Positions 1-6,146 of a stretch of 6,406 nucleotides of DNA are shown here, one piece after another. Every line of letters starts with the position of its first letter. The first letter of the stretch is position 1. Both the position numbers and the translations under genes were made by a program. The notes beneath the pieces were generated by a model that saw only the letters and a list, made by a program, of their open reading frames with translations, was not told the origin of the DNA and ran no database searches. The stretch comes from Xanthobacteraceae bacterium (GTDB lineage: Bacteria; Pseudomonadota; Alphaproteobacteria; Rhizobiales; Xanthobacteraceae): the NCBI GenBank assembly GCA_030036975.1, contig JASHSE010000137.1, positions 1-6,406 of the forward strand. The letters are read 5' to 3'.

Positions 1-98
1 CGCGCCGCCATACTGAAGCAGTTCAGCGCCAGCATTGCCGAACCGCCGAGAACGAGTGCGCGCAGCGCGATACGCCCGCGATCAACTTGGCTGCACAT
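1..98 (-). CDS. N-terminus of a probable exported protein, possibly a TonB-dependent receptor (partial)
   Basis: An open frame starts at ATG 96-98 on the minus strand and runs off the window edge without a stop, giving 32 residues. The protein begins MCSQVDRGRIALRALVLGG, then a hydrophobic run rich in Ala, Leu and Met that ends near SMAA. This has the layout of a Sec signal peptide: an arginine-containing N-region, a hydrophobic core and small residues at the end. An in-frame TGA lies five codons upstream, so this ATG is the first possible start; a purine-rich AGGG sits just before it. The gene lies downstream of a DUF2946-type gene on the same strand. In proteobacteria, DUF2946 genes often neighbour TonB-dependent metal receptors, so a receptor is my guess. 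The visible fragment cannot prove this, and a chance frame remains possible. Confidence 0.42.
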   Translation of the reverse strand, partial: MCSQVDRGRIALRALVLGGSAMLALNCFSMAA

Positions 99-201
99 AG
101 ACCCTGCCCGTCACGTTGCATTGAGACGCACGCAAAACCCCGTTTCGCGGTCGTGCCGGCGCGGCGAAGAATTCTGTTGTGATTTAAGTTCGCACGCGCT
201 C

Positions 202-236
202 TGCGGCTGCCACGCCGTTTTGGCGCGGCAGCCGCA
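202..236. repeat. Strong GC-rich hairpin between two minus-strand genes
   Basis: A 10-bp arm (202-211) pairs perfectly with 227-236. It continues after one A/C mismatch with 4 more pairs (213-216 with 222-225), around a 5-base loop GTTTT. The hairpin lies 20 bases past the stop of the DUF2946-like gene and about 100 bases before the exported-protein start, both on the minus strand. No T-run follows the stem on either strand, so it is not a classical intrinsic terminator. It may be a partial terminator or attenuator, or an mRNA stabiliser. The rest of the 99-256 gap shows no gene; I looked for a cobalamin-riboswitch core and saw none. Confidence 0.6.
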
Positions 237-256
237 ATCAGCATCGACAGCGGGAC

Positions 257-643
257 CTAGGCAGTGGGTGGAGCGCGGGACTGGAATGGTGCGCGGCGGG
301 GCGCAACGAACAAAGCCGCGGGGCGGCTAAAATGCCGGGCCGGACGAATGATCGGAGCCGGCGCCAGCACTTGCGGTACCGCGGGCGTTGCCGAGGTGCC
401 GAGCATGAACATGGTTTCGCAGATCGCGCAGAATCCGTCCTCGTTCACCGCATGGTCAGCGGTGAGCGACTGCGGCGAGCCGGCCGGCGGCAACGCAATC
501 TCGGCTGCGCTGGACAGCGGCTGTCCGACGCTGCCGTAAATGTCGTCGGCATGGATATGGCCGAACGCGAGGAAAAACTGCAGCGCCAGCGCAAACAGCG
601 CCAAGCCGCTGCCAAATCGGCCGTTGGTCCGGAACCAGCGCAT
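257..643 (-). CDS. DUF2946-like small exported protein
   Basis: A 128-residue protein read from ATG 643; a TTG codon directly before it gives a one-residue-longer alternative. It starts MRWFRTNGRF. A hydrophobic segment at about residues 10-28 (GSGLALFALALQFFLAFG) should be a signal peptide or a single membrane anchor. A His-x-His pair (H29, H31) follows at the segment's end, then a Cys-x-x-Cys pair (C72, C75, in FCAICETM), and an Arg/Pro-rich tail ending FQSRAPPTA. This order of hydrophobic start, HxH, CxxC and a C-terminal aromatic-x-x-R-x-PP motif is how I recall DUF2946 proteins. They have no firm function and are often found near copper or iron receptor genes. The His and Cys pairs suggest periplasmic metal contact, which is inference. 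The Shine-Dalgarno is weak: GGAG about 13 bases upstream. A probable exported-protein gene follows on the same strand. Confidence 0.8.
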   Translation of the reverse strand: MRWFRTNGRFGSGLALFALALQFFLAFGHIHADDIYGSVGQPLSSAAEIALPPAGSPQSLTADHAVNEDGFCAICETMFMLGTSATPAVPQVLAPAPIIRPARHFSRPAALFVAPRRAPFQSRAPPTA

Positions 644-669
644 CAACGAACGCGATCTCCGCCGCCCGC

Positions 670-698
670 AGCATGCGACGCTGCCGATGCCGCGTCAA
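670..698 (-). promoter_or_regulatory. Possible sigma70-type promoter for the DUF2946-like gene
   Basis: On the minus strand TTGACG (693-698, five of six matches to the -35 consensus) is followed after exactly 17 bases by CATGCT (670-675, three of six matches to the -10 consensus). Transcription would start near 663 and leave a leader of roughly 20 bases before ATG 643. The -35 box and spacing are good, but the -10 box is poor and GC-rich DNA gives such matches by chance. Confidence 0.3.
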
Positions 699-820
699 GC
701 GAGTGTCGGAATCTAACGCGATTCGATACACTTAGATCGAGCAACGCACGGCGCAATGAAGGAAGAGCCGGAGCTGAAACGATAATGAGCTCGGCGGCAG
801 CGCGACGCGGCCACTTTCTT

Positions 821-966
821 CCTAGGAGCGAAGCGACGAAGCAATCCGGAGGGGCGACGCCGCAACTGGATTGCTGCGCTTCCGCCTTCGCGCTGCGCGC
901 TTCGGCGTGACTCAAACCGCGCCGTGGCTCGCGCAGCGAGCGTAGGCGGGTCGCTCGCAATGACGA
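821..966. repeat. Degenerate interspersed palindromic repeat in the 644-976 gap
   Basis: This non-coding stretch has the look of the GAAGCAATCC...GGATTGC...CTCGCAATGACG elements scattered through Bradyrhizobium-type genomes. GCAATCC (841-847) pairs with GGATTGC (868-874). A second perfect stem GCTCGC/GCGAGC (927-932 with 936-941, loop GCA) follows. The right edge ends in GCTCGCAATGACG, but the matching CGTCATTGCGAG is missing at the left edge, where only GGAGCGAAGCGACGAAGC remains, so the element looks truncated or composite. It lies just past the stop of the radical SAM gene (minus strand), where it could fold in the transcript. Apart from this and the possible promoter at 670-698, I see nothing in the 333-base gap. 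Confidence 0.65.
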
Positions 967-976
967 TCGAGTTTGC

Positions 977-2800
977 TTAAGCCGGGTCGAGCGCGCGCAC
1001 CGCCGACGCGGCGCCTGCAATAATCGCCGCGTCGCGACGTTTGCGCGCCAGCGCGGCTTCGCCGCCGCTGGTGGCGTGGTAGAGATCGAGCGCCTCGAAC
1101 TCTTTCGGCTGCTGCGGCGTGATCGCAAGGTCCGAATAGGTCCAGCGGTCCGGCGCGTTCTTGGCCTTTTTGAGCATGGTGATGCCGCTGTGGATCATGC
1201 GAAGATAACGCCAGCCCTTGACCAAACTCTCGCCGAGATAGCGCGGATAGAACACGAGCGGGTTTTCCAGCGGCAGCCCGGACCGGCGGTCGCGCCGGAA
1301 TTTGAGGCGGATCGCGCCGGCTTCGAGCGGATGCACGCCTTCATATTTGGCGGCGAGACAGAACCACAGCAGCGACCATAGCGTCGCCGACATCGGGCCG
1401 CGTCGCATGGCCGCTTTGCGGCGCAGGATCGTCTGCATGTGCTCGGGCGTGTAATAGGTCTCCCAGGCGATCCGATAAGCCTCTTCCCATTCGCCATCCG
1501 ACATTTTCGGATGATGCGACACCCGATGGCTCAAATCATATTTGTTCATGTCGGCGTCCATCCAGACGCCGTTCTGCCACGCCACTTTGTGATCCTCGGA
1601 GCCAGGGAGCGGCGTGAGGAAGAAAAACTCCAGAATGTCGAGCGGCAGTTCGCGCTTGATGATCTCGACGTCGCGGCGGATCGTCTCCTTGGTGTCGCCC
1701 GGAAAGCCGAGGATGTAGCCGGCCCAGGTGATGGCGCCGTGCTCCTGCCATTTCTGCAGCATGGCGCGGTATTCGGTGATCTTGTTCTGGCGCTTCTTCG
1801 CCGCCATCAGGTTGTCGGGATTGATGTTCTCAAGCCCGATGAACACCCGGCGCACGCCGGCGCGCGTCGCCTTTTCGATGAAATTCGGAATCCGGTGACA
1901 CAGCGTGTCGACCTGGATGGTGAAGCCGATATTGAGTCCCTCGCCGACGCGCAACGCAATCAGGCGATCGAGCAGTGGCTCCCACAGCCGATTGCGGGCA
2001 AAATTGTCGTCGGTGATGAAAAACCGTCTGATGCCCTCGGCATAATTCTGGCGCACGATCTTCTCGAGATCGTCGGGCGAGCGGAACCGGCTCTTGCGTC
2101 CTTGCACGTTGATGATGGTGCAGAACGAGCACTGGTACGGGCAGCCGCGGCCGAGATCGATGCTCGACAGCATGCCGAAGGTGCGGCGCACGTGCTGCCA
2201 CGGCAGGAACGGGGCCGGCTCGCCTTCGAGCGACGGCAGATCGGCCATGTGGTTGTAGATCGGCTTGAGCTTGCCTTGCCAGGCGTCGCGCATGACCTCG
2301 TCGAGACGGCCGTCTTCCGCCTCGCCGGCGAACAAGGCGATGCCCATCGCCTGGGCTTGGCGGATGTTGGCCGGCAATTCCGGCAGCATGGCGATGCAGC
2401 CGGACACGTGAAAGCCGCCGATGCAGACCGGAAGGCCGGCGGCGAGGAACGGCCGCGCGAGATCGAGCGCGCGTGGAAATTGGTTCGATTGCACGCCGAC
2501 CAGACCGATCAGCGCCCGTCCGCCGGCCTTGCGGATCATGCGAATGATGCGGCTGGGCCGTACCCGCCGGTTGGTTTCGTCGTAGCTGTGCAGGCGGATT
2601 TCGACGCCCGGGCCGAGCACCTGCCGCCGCTGCACATCCTCGGCGAGGCCGTTCAGGCAGGCGAGCGTATTGGACGGGATCGCCGACCGCAGCCATTGAA
2701 TGGGATAGCCGTCGTCATCGTAATGGGTCGGCTTGACCATTACGAAATGAAACAGACGTGGCTGGCCGCCCGAGGCGGGTACGCGCGTCACGACCGTCAC
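977..2800 (-). CDS. B12-binding-like radical SAM protein of unknown substrate
   Basis: A 607-residue protein. Residues about 15-185 resemble the Rossmann-like cobalamin-binding domain of B12-type radical SAM enzymes, with IGLVGVQSNQF (98-108) and VCIGGFHVSG (125-134). No DxHxxG cobalt-ligand motif is present, which is usual in this class. The radical SAM core spans about 210-430. RGCPYQCSFC carries the CxxxCxxC set C220, C224 and C227 that binds the 4Fe-4S cluster, followed by FFITDDNFARN (260-270), IGLENINPDNL (321-331) and GYILGFPGDT (361-370), all typical strand motifs of the family. About 170 further residues form a C-terminal region I cannot assign. Such enzymes cleave S-adenosylmethionine to make a 5'-deoxyadenosyl radical, and many are methylases or ring-forming enzymes; the substrate here is unknown. 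The start is GTG 2800: TAG lies three codons upstream in frame and GGGGG lies 11 bases before it. ATG 2740 (codon 21, just before KPTHYDDDG) is a possible alternative. Confidence 0.92.
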   Translation of the reverse strand: MTVVTRVPASGGQPRLFHFVMVKPTHYDDDGYPIQWLRSAIPSNTLACLNGLAEDVQRRQVLGPGVEIRLHSYDETNRRVRPSRIIRMIRKAGGRALIGLVGVQSNQFPRALDLARPFLAAGLPVCIGGFHVSGCIAMLPELPANIRQAQAMGIALFAGEAEDGRLDEVMRDAWQGKLKPIYNHMADLPSLEGEPAPFLPWQHVRRTFGMLSSIDLGRGCPYQCSFCTIINVQGRKSRFRSPDDLEKIVRQNYAEGIRRFFITDDNFARNRLWEPLLDRLIALRVGEGLNIGFTIQVDTLCHRIPNFIEKATRAGVRRVFIGLENINPDNLMAAKKRQNKITEYRAMLQKWQEHGAITWAGYILGFPGDTKETIRRDVEIIKRELPLDILEFFFLTPLPGSEDHKVAWQNGVWMDADMNKYDLSHRVSHHPKMSDGEWEEAYRIAWETYYTPEHMQTILRRKAAMRRGPMSATLWSLLWFCLAAKYEGVHPLEAGAIRLKFRRDRRSGLPLENPLVFYPRYLGESLVKGWRYLRMIHSGITMLKKAKNAPDRWTYSDLAITPQQPKEFEALDLYHATSGGEAALARKRRDAAIIAGAASAVRALDPA

Positions 2801-2847
2801 TTTGGACTAAACCCCCGACAGTCCCCGATTGCTGCCGAACACGCCAC

Positions 2848-2856
2848 ATTATAGCA
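2848..2856 (-). promoter_or_regulatory. Extended -10 promoter element for the radical SAM gene
   Basis: On the minus strand the sequence reads TGCTATAAT, a perfect TATAAT hexamer preceded by the TGn extension. Extended -10 promoters can work without a good -35 box, and none is visible here: CTTCCG lies at the 17-base spacing. Transcription would begin near 2841, giving a leader of about 40 bases before GTG 2800. A perfect TATAAT stands out in DNA this GC-rich. For the divergent plus-strand gene I see only a weak TTGCTG (2829-2834) with TATAGC (2850-2855) at 15-base spacing. Confidence 0.55.
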
Positions 2857-2895
2857 GTATTGCGCAAAGCCGGAAGGCTGCTGGGGCAGGGAACC

Positions 2896-2900
2896 GGAGA
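2896..2900 (+). promoter_or_regulatory. Ribosome binding site fixing the double-cupin start
   Basis: GGAGA lies six bases before ATG 2907. The frame is open back to a TTG at 2829, but that longer start has no comparable site and would place the divergent promoter region inside the gene, so ATG 2907 is chosen. Confidence 0.7.
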
Positions 2901-2906
2901 ATTCTG

Positions 2907-4139
2907 ATGCACGACACGCCCGATCAAATCCATTGGCACGAGCCGAAAGCCGGCGAGAACGCCGGTTACGGCCAGTTCAAGCGCCAGCCTTTGCCTTACG
3001 ACCGCTTCATGGCGGCCGAAGGCGTGCCCTGCTATCGGGGCATCGGCGTGCGCAAGGTGCAGGACCTGCCGCTCGTGCCGTGGAAGCGGCTCAGCGGTCG
3101 CGGCTCGTTCATCCAGCTCTACGGCACCGAAGGCCTGTGGGGCATGTACGTGGTCGAAGTGCCCGGTGCCGGCGCGCTTAACGTCGAGCGGCATCTCTAT
3201 GAAAAAGTCGTGCTGGTGGTCGAGGGCCGCGGCACCACCGAAGTCTGGCAGGAGGGCCAGGACAAGCGCCACGCCTTCGAATGGCAGAAGGGCTCGCTGT
3301 TCGCCATTCCGCTCAACGCCTATCACCGCATCATCAATGCCGGCCCAGCGCCGGCGCTGCTCCTTTGCGGCACCACGGCACCGAACGTGATGAACGTCCT
3401 CGACAATCTCGATTTCATCTTCGATTGCCCGTTCACCTTTTCCGAGCGCTTCTCCGGCGCCGAGGATTTTTTCAAGCCGAAGGACGATCTCGAGCCCGAT
3501 CCGATCCGCGGGCTGGCCATGCGGCGCACCAATCTCATTCCCGACATCGTCAATTGCGACCTGCCGCTCGATAACCGCCGCTCGCCCGGCTACCGCCGCG
3601 TCGAGCCGGCGATGGCGAAGAACCGCTTCTATCTGTGGATCGGCCAGCACGAGACCGGCCGTTATTCGAAGGCGCACAAGCACGCTTCCGCCGCGGTGCT
3701 CGTCTGCGTCAAGGGCAAGGGCTACACCTACACGTGGCCGGAAGCGCTCGGCACCACGCCGTGGCAGAACGGCAAGGCGGAATTCATCAAGCGCCAGGAT
3801 TACGAGCCGGTCGGCCTTGTTTCAGCGGCGCCGATGAGCGGCGACTGGTATCACCAGCATTTCGGCATCGGCCAAGAAGGTTTGCGCATCTCGGCCTGGC
3901 ACGGTCCCAACAATCAACGCGCGCGCAAACCCGGCGTGCCGGGCGAGATGCTGATGGATTACGGCGCCATCGATCTATCGAAGGGCGGCAGCGCCATCCC
4001 CTACCACCAGGAGGATCCGTTAATCCGCAAGGAATTTGCCGAGACGCTTCAGCGCGAAGGCTTGGTCAACCGCATGAACCCGGAATTCTACGAACGGCCG
4101 CCGGCCGAGGGCGAGGTGGTGATGGGGGACGTGATGTAA
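2907..4139 (+). CDS. Double-cupin (bicupin) domain protein
   Basis: A 410-residue soluble protein with no signal peptide and two cupin barrels. The first (about residues 65-165) has RHLYEKVVLVVEGRG (H96 and E99 as candidate metal ligands) and the second cupin motif as IPLNAYHRIIN (H140, N144). The second barrel (about 240-335) has AHKHASAAVLVCVKGKG (H257, H259) and WYHQHFG (H316, H318), but lacks the Glu expected a few residues after HxH. WPEALG (277-282) and WHGPNN (331-336) look like conserved linker motifs. Bicupins include gentisate-type ring-cleaving dioxygenases, oxalate decarboxylases and many uncharacterised proteins. This one belongs to a family I recall only as 'cupin domain-containing protein', often found near catabolic genes. 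It is probably cytoplasmic and metal-binding; the substrate is unknown. It is divergent from the radical SAM gene and converges on a single-cupin gene. Confidence 0.9.
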   Translation: MHDTPDQIHWHEPKAGENAGYGQFKRQPLPYDRFMAAEGVPCYRGIGVRKVQDLPLVPWKRLSGRGSFIQLYGTEGLWGMYVVEVPGAGALNVERHLYEKVVLVVEGRGTTEVWQEGQDKRHAFEWQKGSLFAIPLNAYHRIINAGPAPALLLCGTTAPNVMNVLDNLDFIFDCPFTFSERFSGAEDFFKPKDDLEPDPIRGLAMRRTNLIPDIVNCDLPLDNRRSPGYRRVEPAMAKNRFYLWIGQHETGRYSKAHKHASAAVLVCVKGKGYTYTWPEALGTTPWQNGKAEFIKRQDYEPVGLVSAAPMSGDWYHQHFGIGQEGLRISAWHGPNNQRARKPGVPGEMLMDYGAIDLSKGGSAIPYHQEDPLIRKEFAETLQREGLVNRMNPEFYERPPAEGEVVMGDVM

Positions 4140-4142
4140 TCG

Positions 4143-4230
4143 CGTAGCCCGGATGAGCGAAGCGACATCCGGGGCCACCGTTTCAGCCGCCACATCGTTC
4201 CCGGATATCGCTTTGCTCATCCGGGCTACG
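4143..4230. repeat. Long inverted repeat between convergent genes, possible two-way terminator
   Basis: The 31-base arms 4143-4173 and 4200-4230 are inverted copies differing at 2 positions, separated by a 26-base loop. The arms read CGTAGCCCGGATGAGC outward to inward, then end in ATCCGGG. This is a widespread palindromic repeat type in alphaproteobacteria, often seen between genes. Here it starts 3 bases past the double-cupin stop and ends 7 bases before the opposite stop at 4238, so it fills the convergent gap. It would form a long stem in transcripts from either side and could stop transcription or protect 3' ends, although no T-run follows the stem. Confidence 0.85.
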
Positions 4231-4237
4231 GCCCGCG

Positions 4238-4771
4238 TTACGCCGGCTCCGCGTCGATCAGCACGAACGCCACCACCGCCGTCTCGTTGCTGCGGTTGCT
4301 CCAGGCGTGATTGGTGCCGCGCTGGACCAGCACGTCGCCGGCTTTCAACAAAACTTCACCTTCGTCCATCATCGCGAAAATTTCGCCCGACAGCACGATC
4401 GCGTAATCGATGGTCGCGGTCTTGTGGAAGCCGGGATGGCGCGGGTTGTTGCGGTCGGTCGCTGCGGCGCGGCCTGATGGATCGGGCAGCGCGTGCTCGC
4501 GCGCGATGGCGGCGAGGCGCTCGCTGTCCGGCGGATATTCGATGACGCGGAACACCGAGCCGTTCTTCGGCGGCGGCAGGCGCGCGCCGCGGGCGATGGC
4601 GTCGACACTGCCGCGATTCTCGGCCGGTGTGCGTGCGGTCTCCCACAATTCGTGCACGATGGCGCTGCCCTTGGTGCGGCTGAACACGTGCGGCGTCGGT
4701 GCGTCAATGACGAAGATCGATTTGCCGGCGGCGTCGTGGCCGGTCACCACGCGGCGAATTTGTCTGGGCAT
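4238..4771 (-). CDS. Single-cupin domain protein
   Basis: A 177-residue protein with no signal peptide or membrane segment. The cupin fold is in the C-terminal half (about 108-172). HPGFHKTATIDYAIVLSGE carries H112 and H116, followed by an acidic turn MMDEGEV, then LLKAGDVLVQRGTNHAWSN with the second cupin motif and H155. These histidines could bind a metal, but the usual Glu of motif 1 is replaced in the TIDYAIV stretch, where D122 is the nearest acid. The N-terminal 100 residues form a separate region with mixed beta character. I recall this family only as 'cupin domain-containing protein' of unknown function. The start is ATG 4771, with AAGGGAG five bases upstream; the TTG one codon earlier is less likely. 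It is downstream of the transglycosylase gene on the same strand but separated by a palindromic repeat, so a shared transcript is uncertain. Confidence 0.88.
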   Translation of the reverse strand: MPRQIRRVVTGHDAAGKSIFVIDAPTPHVFSRTKGSAIVHELWETARTPAENRGSVDAIARGARLPPPKNGSVFRVIEYPPDSERLAAIAREHALPDPSGRAAATDRNNPRHPGFHKTATIDYAIVLSGEIFAMMDEGEVLLKAGDVLVQRGTNHAWSNRSNETAVVAFVLIDAEPA

Positions 4772-4776
4772 CAATG

Positions 4777-4783
4777 CTCCCTT
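4777..4783 (-). promoter_or_regulatory. Ribosome binding site of the single-cupin gene, abutting a palindromic repeat
   Basis: AAGGGAG on the minus strand lies five bases before ATG 4771. The outer arm of the cloverleaf-like repeat ends one base further upstream, at 4785. Folding of the repeat in the mRNA would therefore place a stem directly beside the ribosome site. Confidence 0.65.
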
Positions 4784-4784
4784 G

Positions 4785-4901
4785 CGTCATTCCAGAAGCC
4801 GCGAAGCGGCTGTCCGGAATCCATAACCACGGTTCGAGCAGAATGCGCACGAATTGTGGTTATGGATTCCGGGTTCGCGCTTCGCGCGCCCCGGAATGAC
4901 G
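4785..4901. repeat. Cloverleaf-like palindromic element between transglycosylase and cupin genes
   Basis: The outer arms CGTCATTCC (4785-4793) and GGAATGACG (4893-4901) pair perfectly. Inside them are three further stems: AGCCGC/GCGGCT (4797-4802 with 4806-4811, loop GAA), a perfect 17-bp central stem (4814-4830 with 4856-4872, 25-base loop), and CGCGC/GCGCG (4876-4880 with 4884-4888, loop TTC). The whole folds as a closed four-way junction. The type (CGTCATTCC...GGAATCC...GGAATGACG) is common in Bradyrhizobium-like genomes as an interspersed non-coding repeat. It takes up nearly all of the 134-base gap, ending 4 bases from the transglycosylase stop. Confidence 0.85.
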
Positions 4902-4905
4902 GGAC

Positions 4906-6111
4906 CTATCGGCCGCCGCGTAGCCGCGCGAGCAAATCCTCGGTTGGATAAGAGTCAGCCGGCAGGCCGAATTTGAGCTGCATGGCTTTGACCGCCTGCC
5001 GGCTTTTCAGGCCGAGAAAGCCGTCGATCGTGCCGACGTCGTAACCATCGTGCACCAGGAGCGTTTGCAGCTCCTTGACCTGTTCGAACGGCAGCGCCGG
5101 CGGCGGATTGCCGCGATGCAGCGCCGGCGCGCCGGCAATGCGGGTGGCGAGATACGCGGCTGTCGTCGAATAAACCAGCGAATTGTTCCACTGCAGATAA
5201 ACGTCGAAATTCGGGTAAACCAGAAACGCCGGGCCGAAGCGGCCCATCGGCAACAAGAGCGACGCCGGCAGCTCGTCGTCCGGCAGCGGCCTGCCGTCGG
5301 CGAGCGTGACGCCCCACGCCGCCCATTTTTGACGCGGCAGTTTGATGTCGAGGTCGGCCTGATCCCAGGGTAGCCGCGCCGGCACCCGCACTTCGGTGAG
5401 CCACGGCTCGCCGCGTTTCCAGCCAAGCCCGACCAGATAATGCGCGGTCGAGCCGAGCACGTCGGGCACGTCGTGGATGAGATCGCGCTTGCCGCGGCCA
5501 TCGTAATCCACCGCGTATTTGAAATACTCCGACGGCATCATCTGGGTCTGGCCGAGCTCGCCGGCCCAAGAGCCGATCATTTCCGAAGGCACGAGGTCGC
5601 CGCGCTCGATCAGGCGCAGCGCATCGAACAATTGCGCGCGAAAGCGGTCGGCGCGCCGGCAATCATAGGCGAGCGAGGCGATCGAGCTCAGCGTCGGGTA
5701 TTTGCCCATGTTGGCGCCGAAATCGCTTTCCAGGCCCCAGAACGAGACGATGACCGGCGCCGGCACGCCGTAGTCGCGCGCGATGCGTGAAAATACCGGG
5801 GCGTATTTCTTGATCAGGGCCTCGCCGCGCTGGATGCGATAGGCGGCGGCCATGCGGTCGGAGAATTGCAGGAACGTTTGGGTAAAGACGCGCTGGCCGC
5901 GGTCGATGTTCACGATGCGCTGGTCGTAAGTCAGATACGGCGCCGCGGTGGCGATGGTGCGCTGCGCGATGCCGGCCGCCGCGGCCTCGCGCTCGAAGCC
6001 GGCGAGCCAGCTGTCGTAAGGCCCCGAGGTACGGCACGGCACGTCGGCGCGCGCGGCGGTGGCCGCCGAGGCTATCAGGAAAATCGAGATACGCACCACT
6101 GCTCTACGCAT
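4906..6111 (-). CDS. mltB: Lytic murein transglycosylase, MltB family, with C-terminal peptidoglycan-binding domain
   Basis: A 401-residue periplasmic enzyme that cleaves the MurNAc-GlcNAc bond of peptidoglycan, leaving 1,6-anhydro-MurNAc ends. Residues 1-22 are a signal peptide (MRRAVVRISIFLIASAATAA, then RA), with likely cleavage after A22. The only early Cys (C26) is not in a lipobox, so the protein should be soluble rather than a lipoprotein. The catalytic domain (about 30-330) has FWGLESDFG with the likely catalytic E128, then GSWAGELGQTQMMPSEYF (180-197) and WNNSLVY (308-314), all hallmarks of MltB/GH103 enzymes. Residues about 342-398 (FEQVKELQTLLVHDGYDVG, then TIDGFLGLKSRQAV) form a PG_binding_1 domain. 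ATG 6111 is chosen because it begins the signal peptide and has AAGAGAAAG upstream. The frame is open to 6204, but that extension runs through a palindromic repeat. The symbol is by family; paralogues may exist. Confidence 0.95.
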   Translation of the reverse strand: MRRAVVRISIFLIASAATAARADVPCRTSGPYDSWLAGFEREAAAAGIAQRTIATAAPYLTYDQRIVNIDRGQRVFTQTFLQFSDRMAAAYRIQRGEALIKKYAPVFSRIARDYGVPAPVIVSFWGLESDFGANMGKYPTLSSIASLAYDCRRADRFRAQLFDALRLIERGDLVPSEMIGSWAGELGQTQMMPSEYFKYAVDYDGRGKRDLIHDVPDVLGSTAHYLVGLGWKRGEPWLTEVRVPARLPWDQADLDIKLPRQKWAAWGVTLADGRPLPDDELPASLLLPMGRFGPAFLVYPNFDVYLQWNNSLVYSTTAAYLATRIAGAPALHRGNPPPALPFEQVKELQTLLVHDGYDVGTIDGFLGLKSRQAVKAMQLKFGLPADSYPTEDLLARLRGGR

Positions 6112-6146
6112 TTTCGATCTTTCTCTTGTGTTCGCTAAGTCTAATT

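Noticed and set aside
99..256. Cobalamin or other riboswitch ahead of the possible receptor gene
   Set aside because: No CAGTGGC/GCCACTG-type core or other conserved riboswitch box is visible; only the GC-rich hairpin is there.
332..910. A 192-codon plus-strand frame across 332-910
   Set aside because: It is antisense to the DUF2946-like gene and runs into the palindromic repeat; the product is Arg-rich with no motif.
643..1128. A 161-codon minus-strand frame across the 644-976 gap
   Set aside because: It overlaps the radical SAM C-terminus in another frame and translates the repeat; such repeat-derived peptides are often misannotated as hypothetical proteins.
1439..2854. A 471-codon open frame on the plus strand opposite the radical SAM gene
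   Set aside because: It is an antisense shadow in GC-rich DNA: low-complexity Arg/Ala/Asp-rich product, no recognisable motifs, and the minus strand encodes a clear radical SAM protein.
2715..3683. A 322-codon minus-strand frame opposite the double cupin
   Set aside because: No domain or signal is recognisable, and it overlaps both the double-cupin gene and the radical SAM start.
4785..4901. tRNA gene suggested by the cloverleaf shape
   Set aside because: The stem lengths (9, 6, 17, 5), the lack of a TTCGAAT-type T-loop and the lack of an anticodon-sized loop rule out a tRNA; it fits a palindromic repeat.
4955..5662. A 235-codon minus-strand frame inside the transglycosylase gene
   Set aside because: It is an out-of-frame shadow of the MltB-type gene, with Arg/Ala-rich composition.
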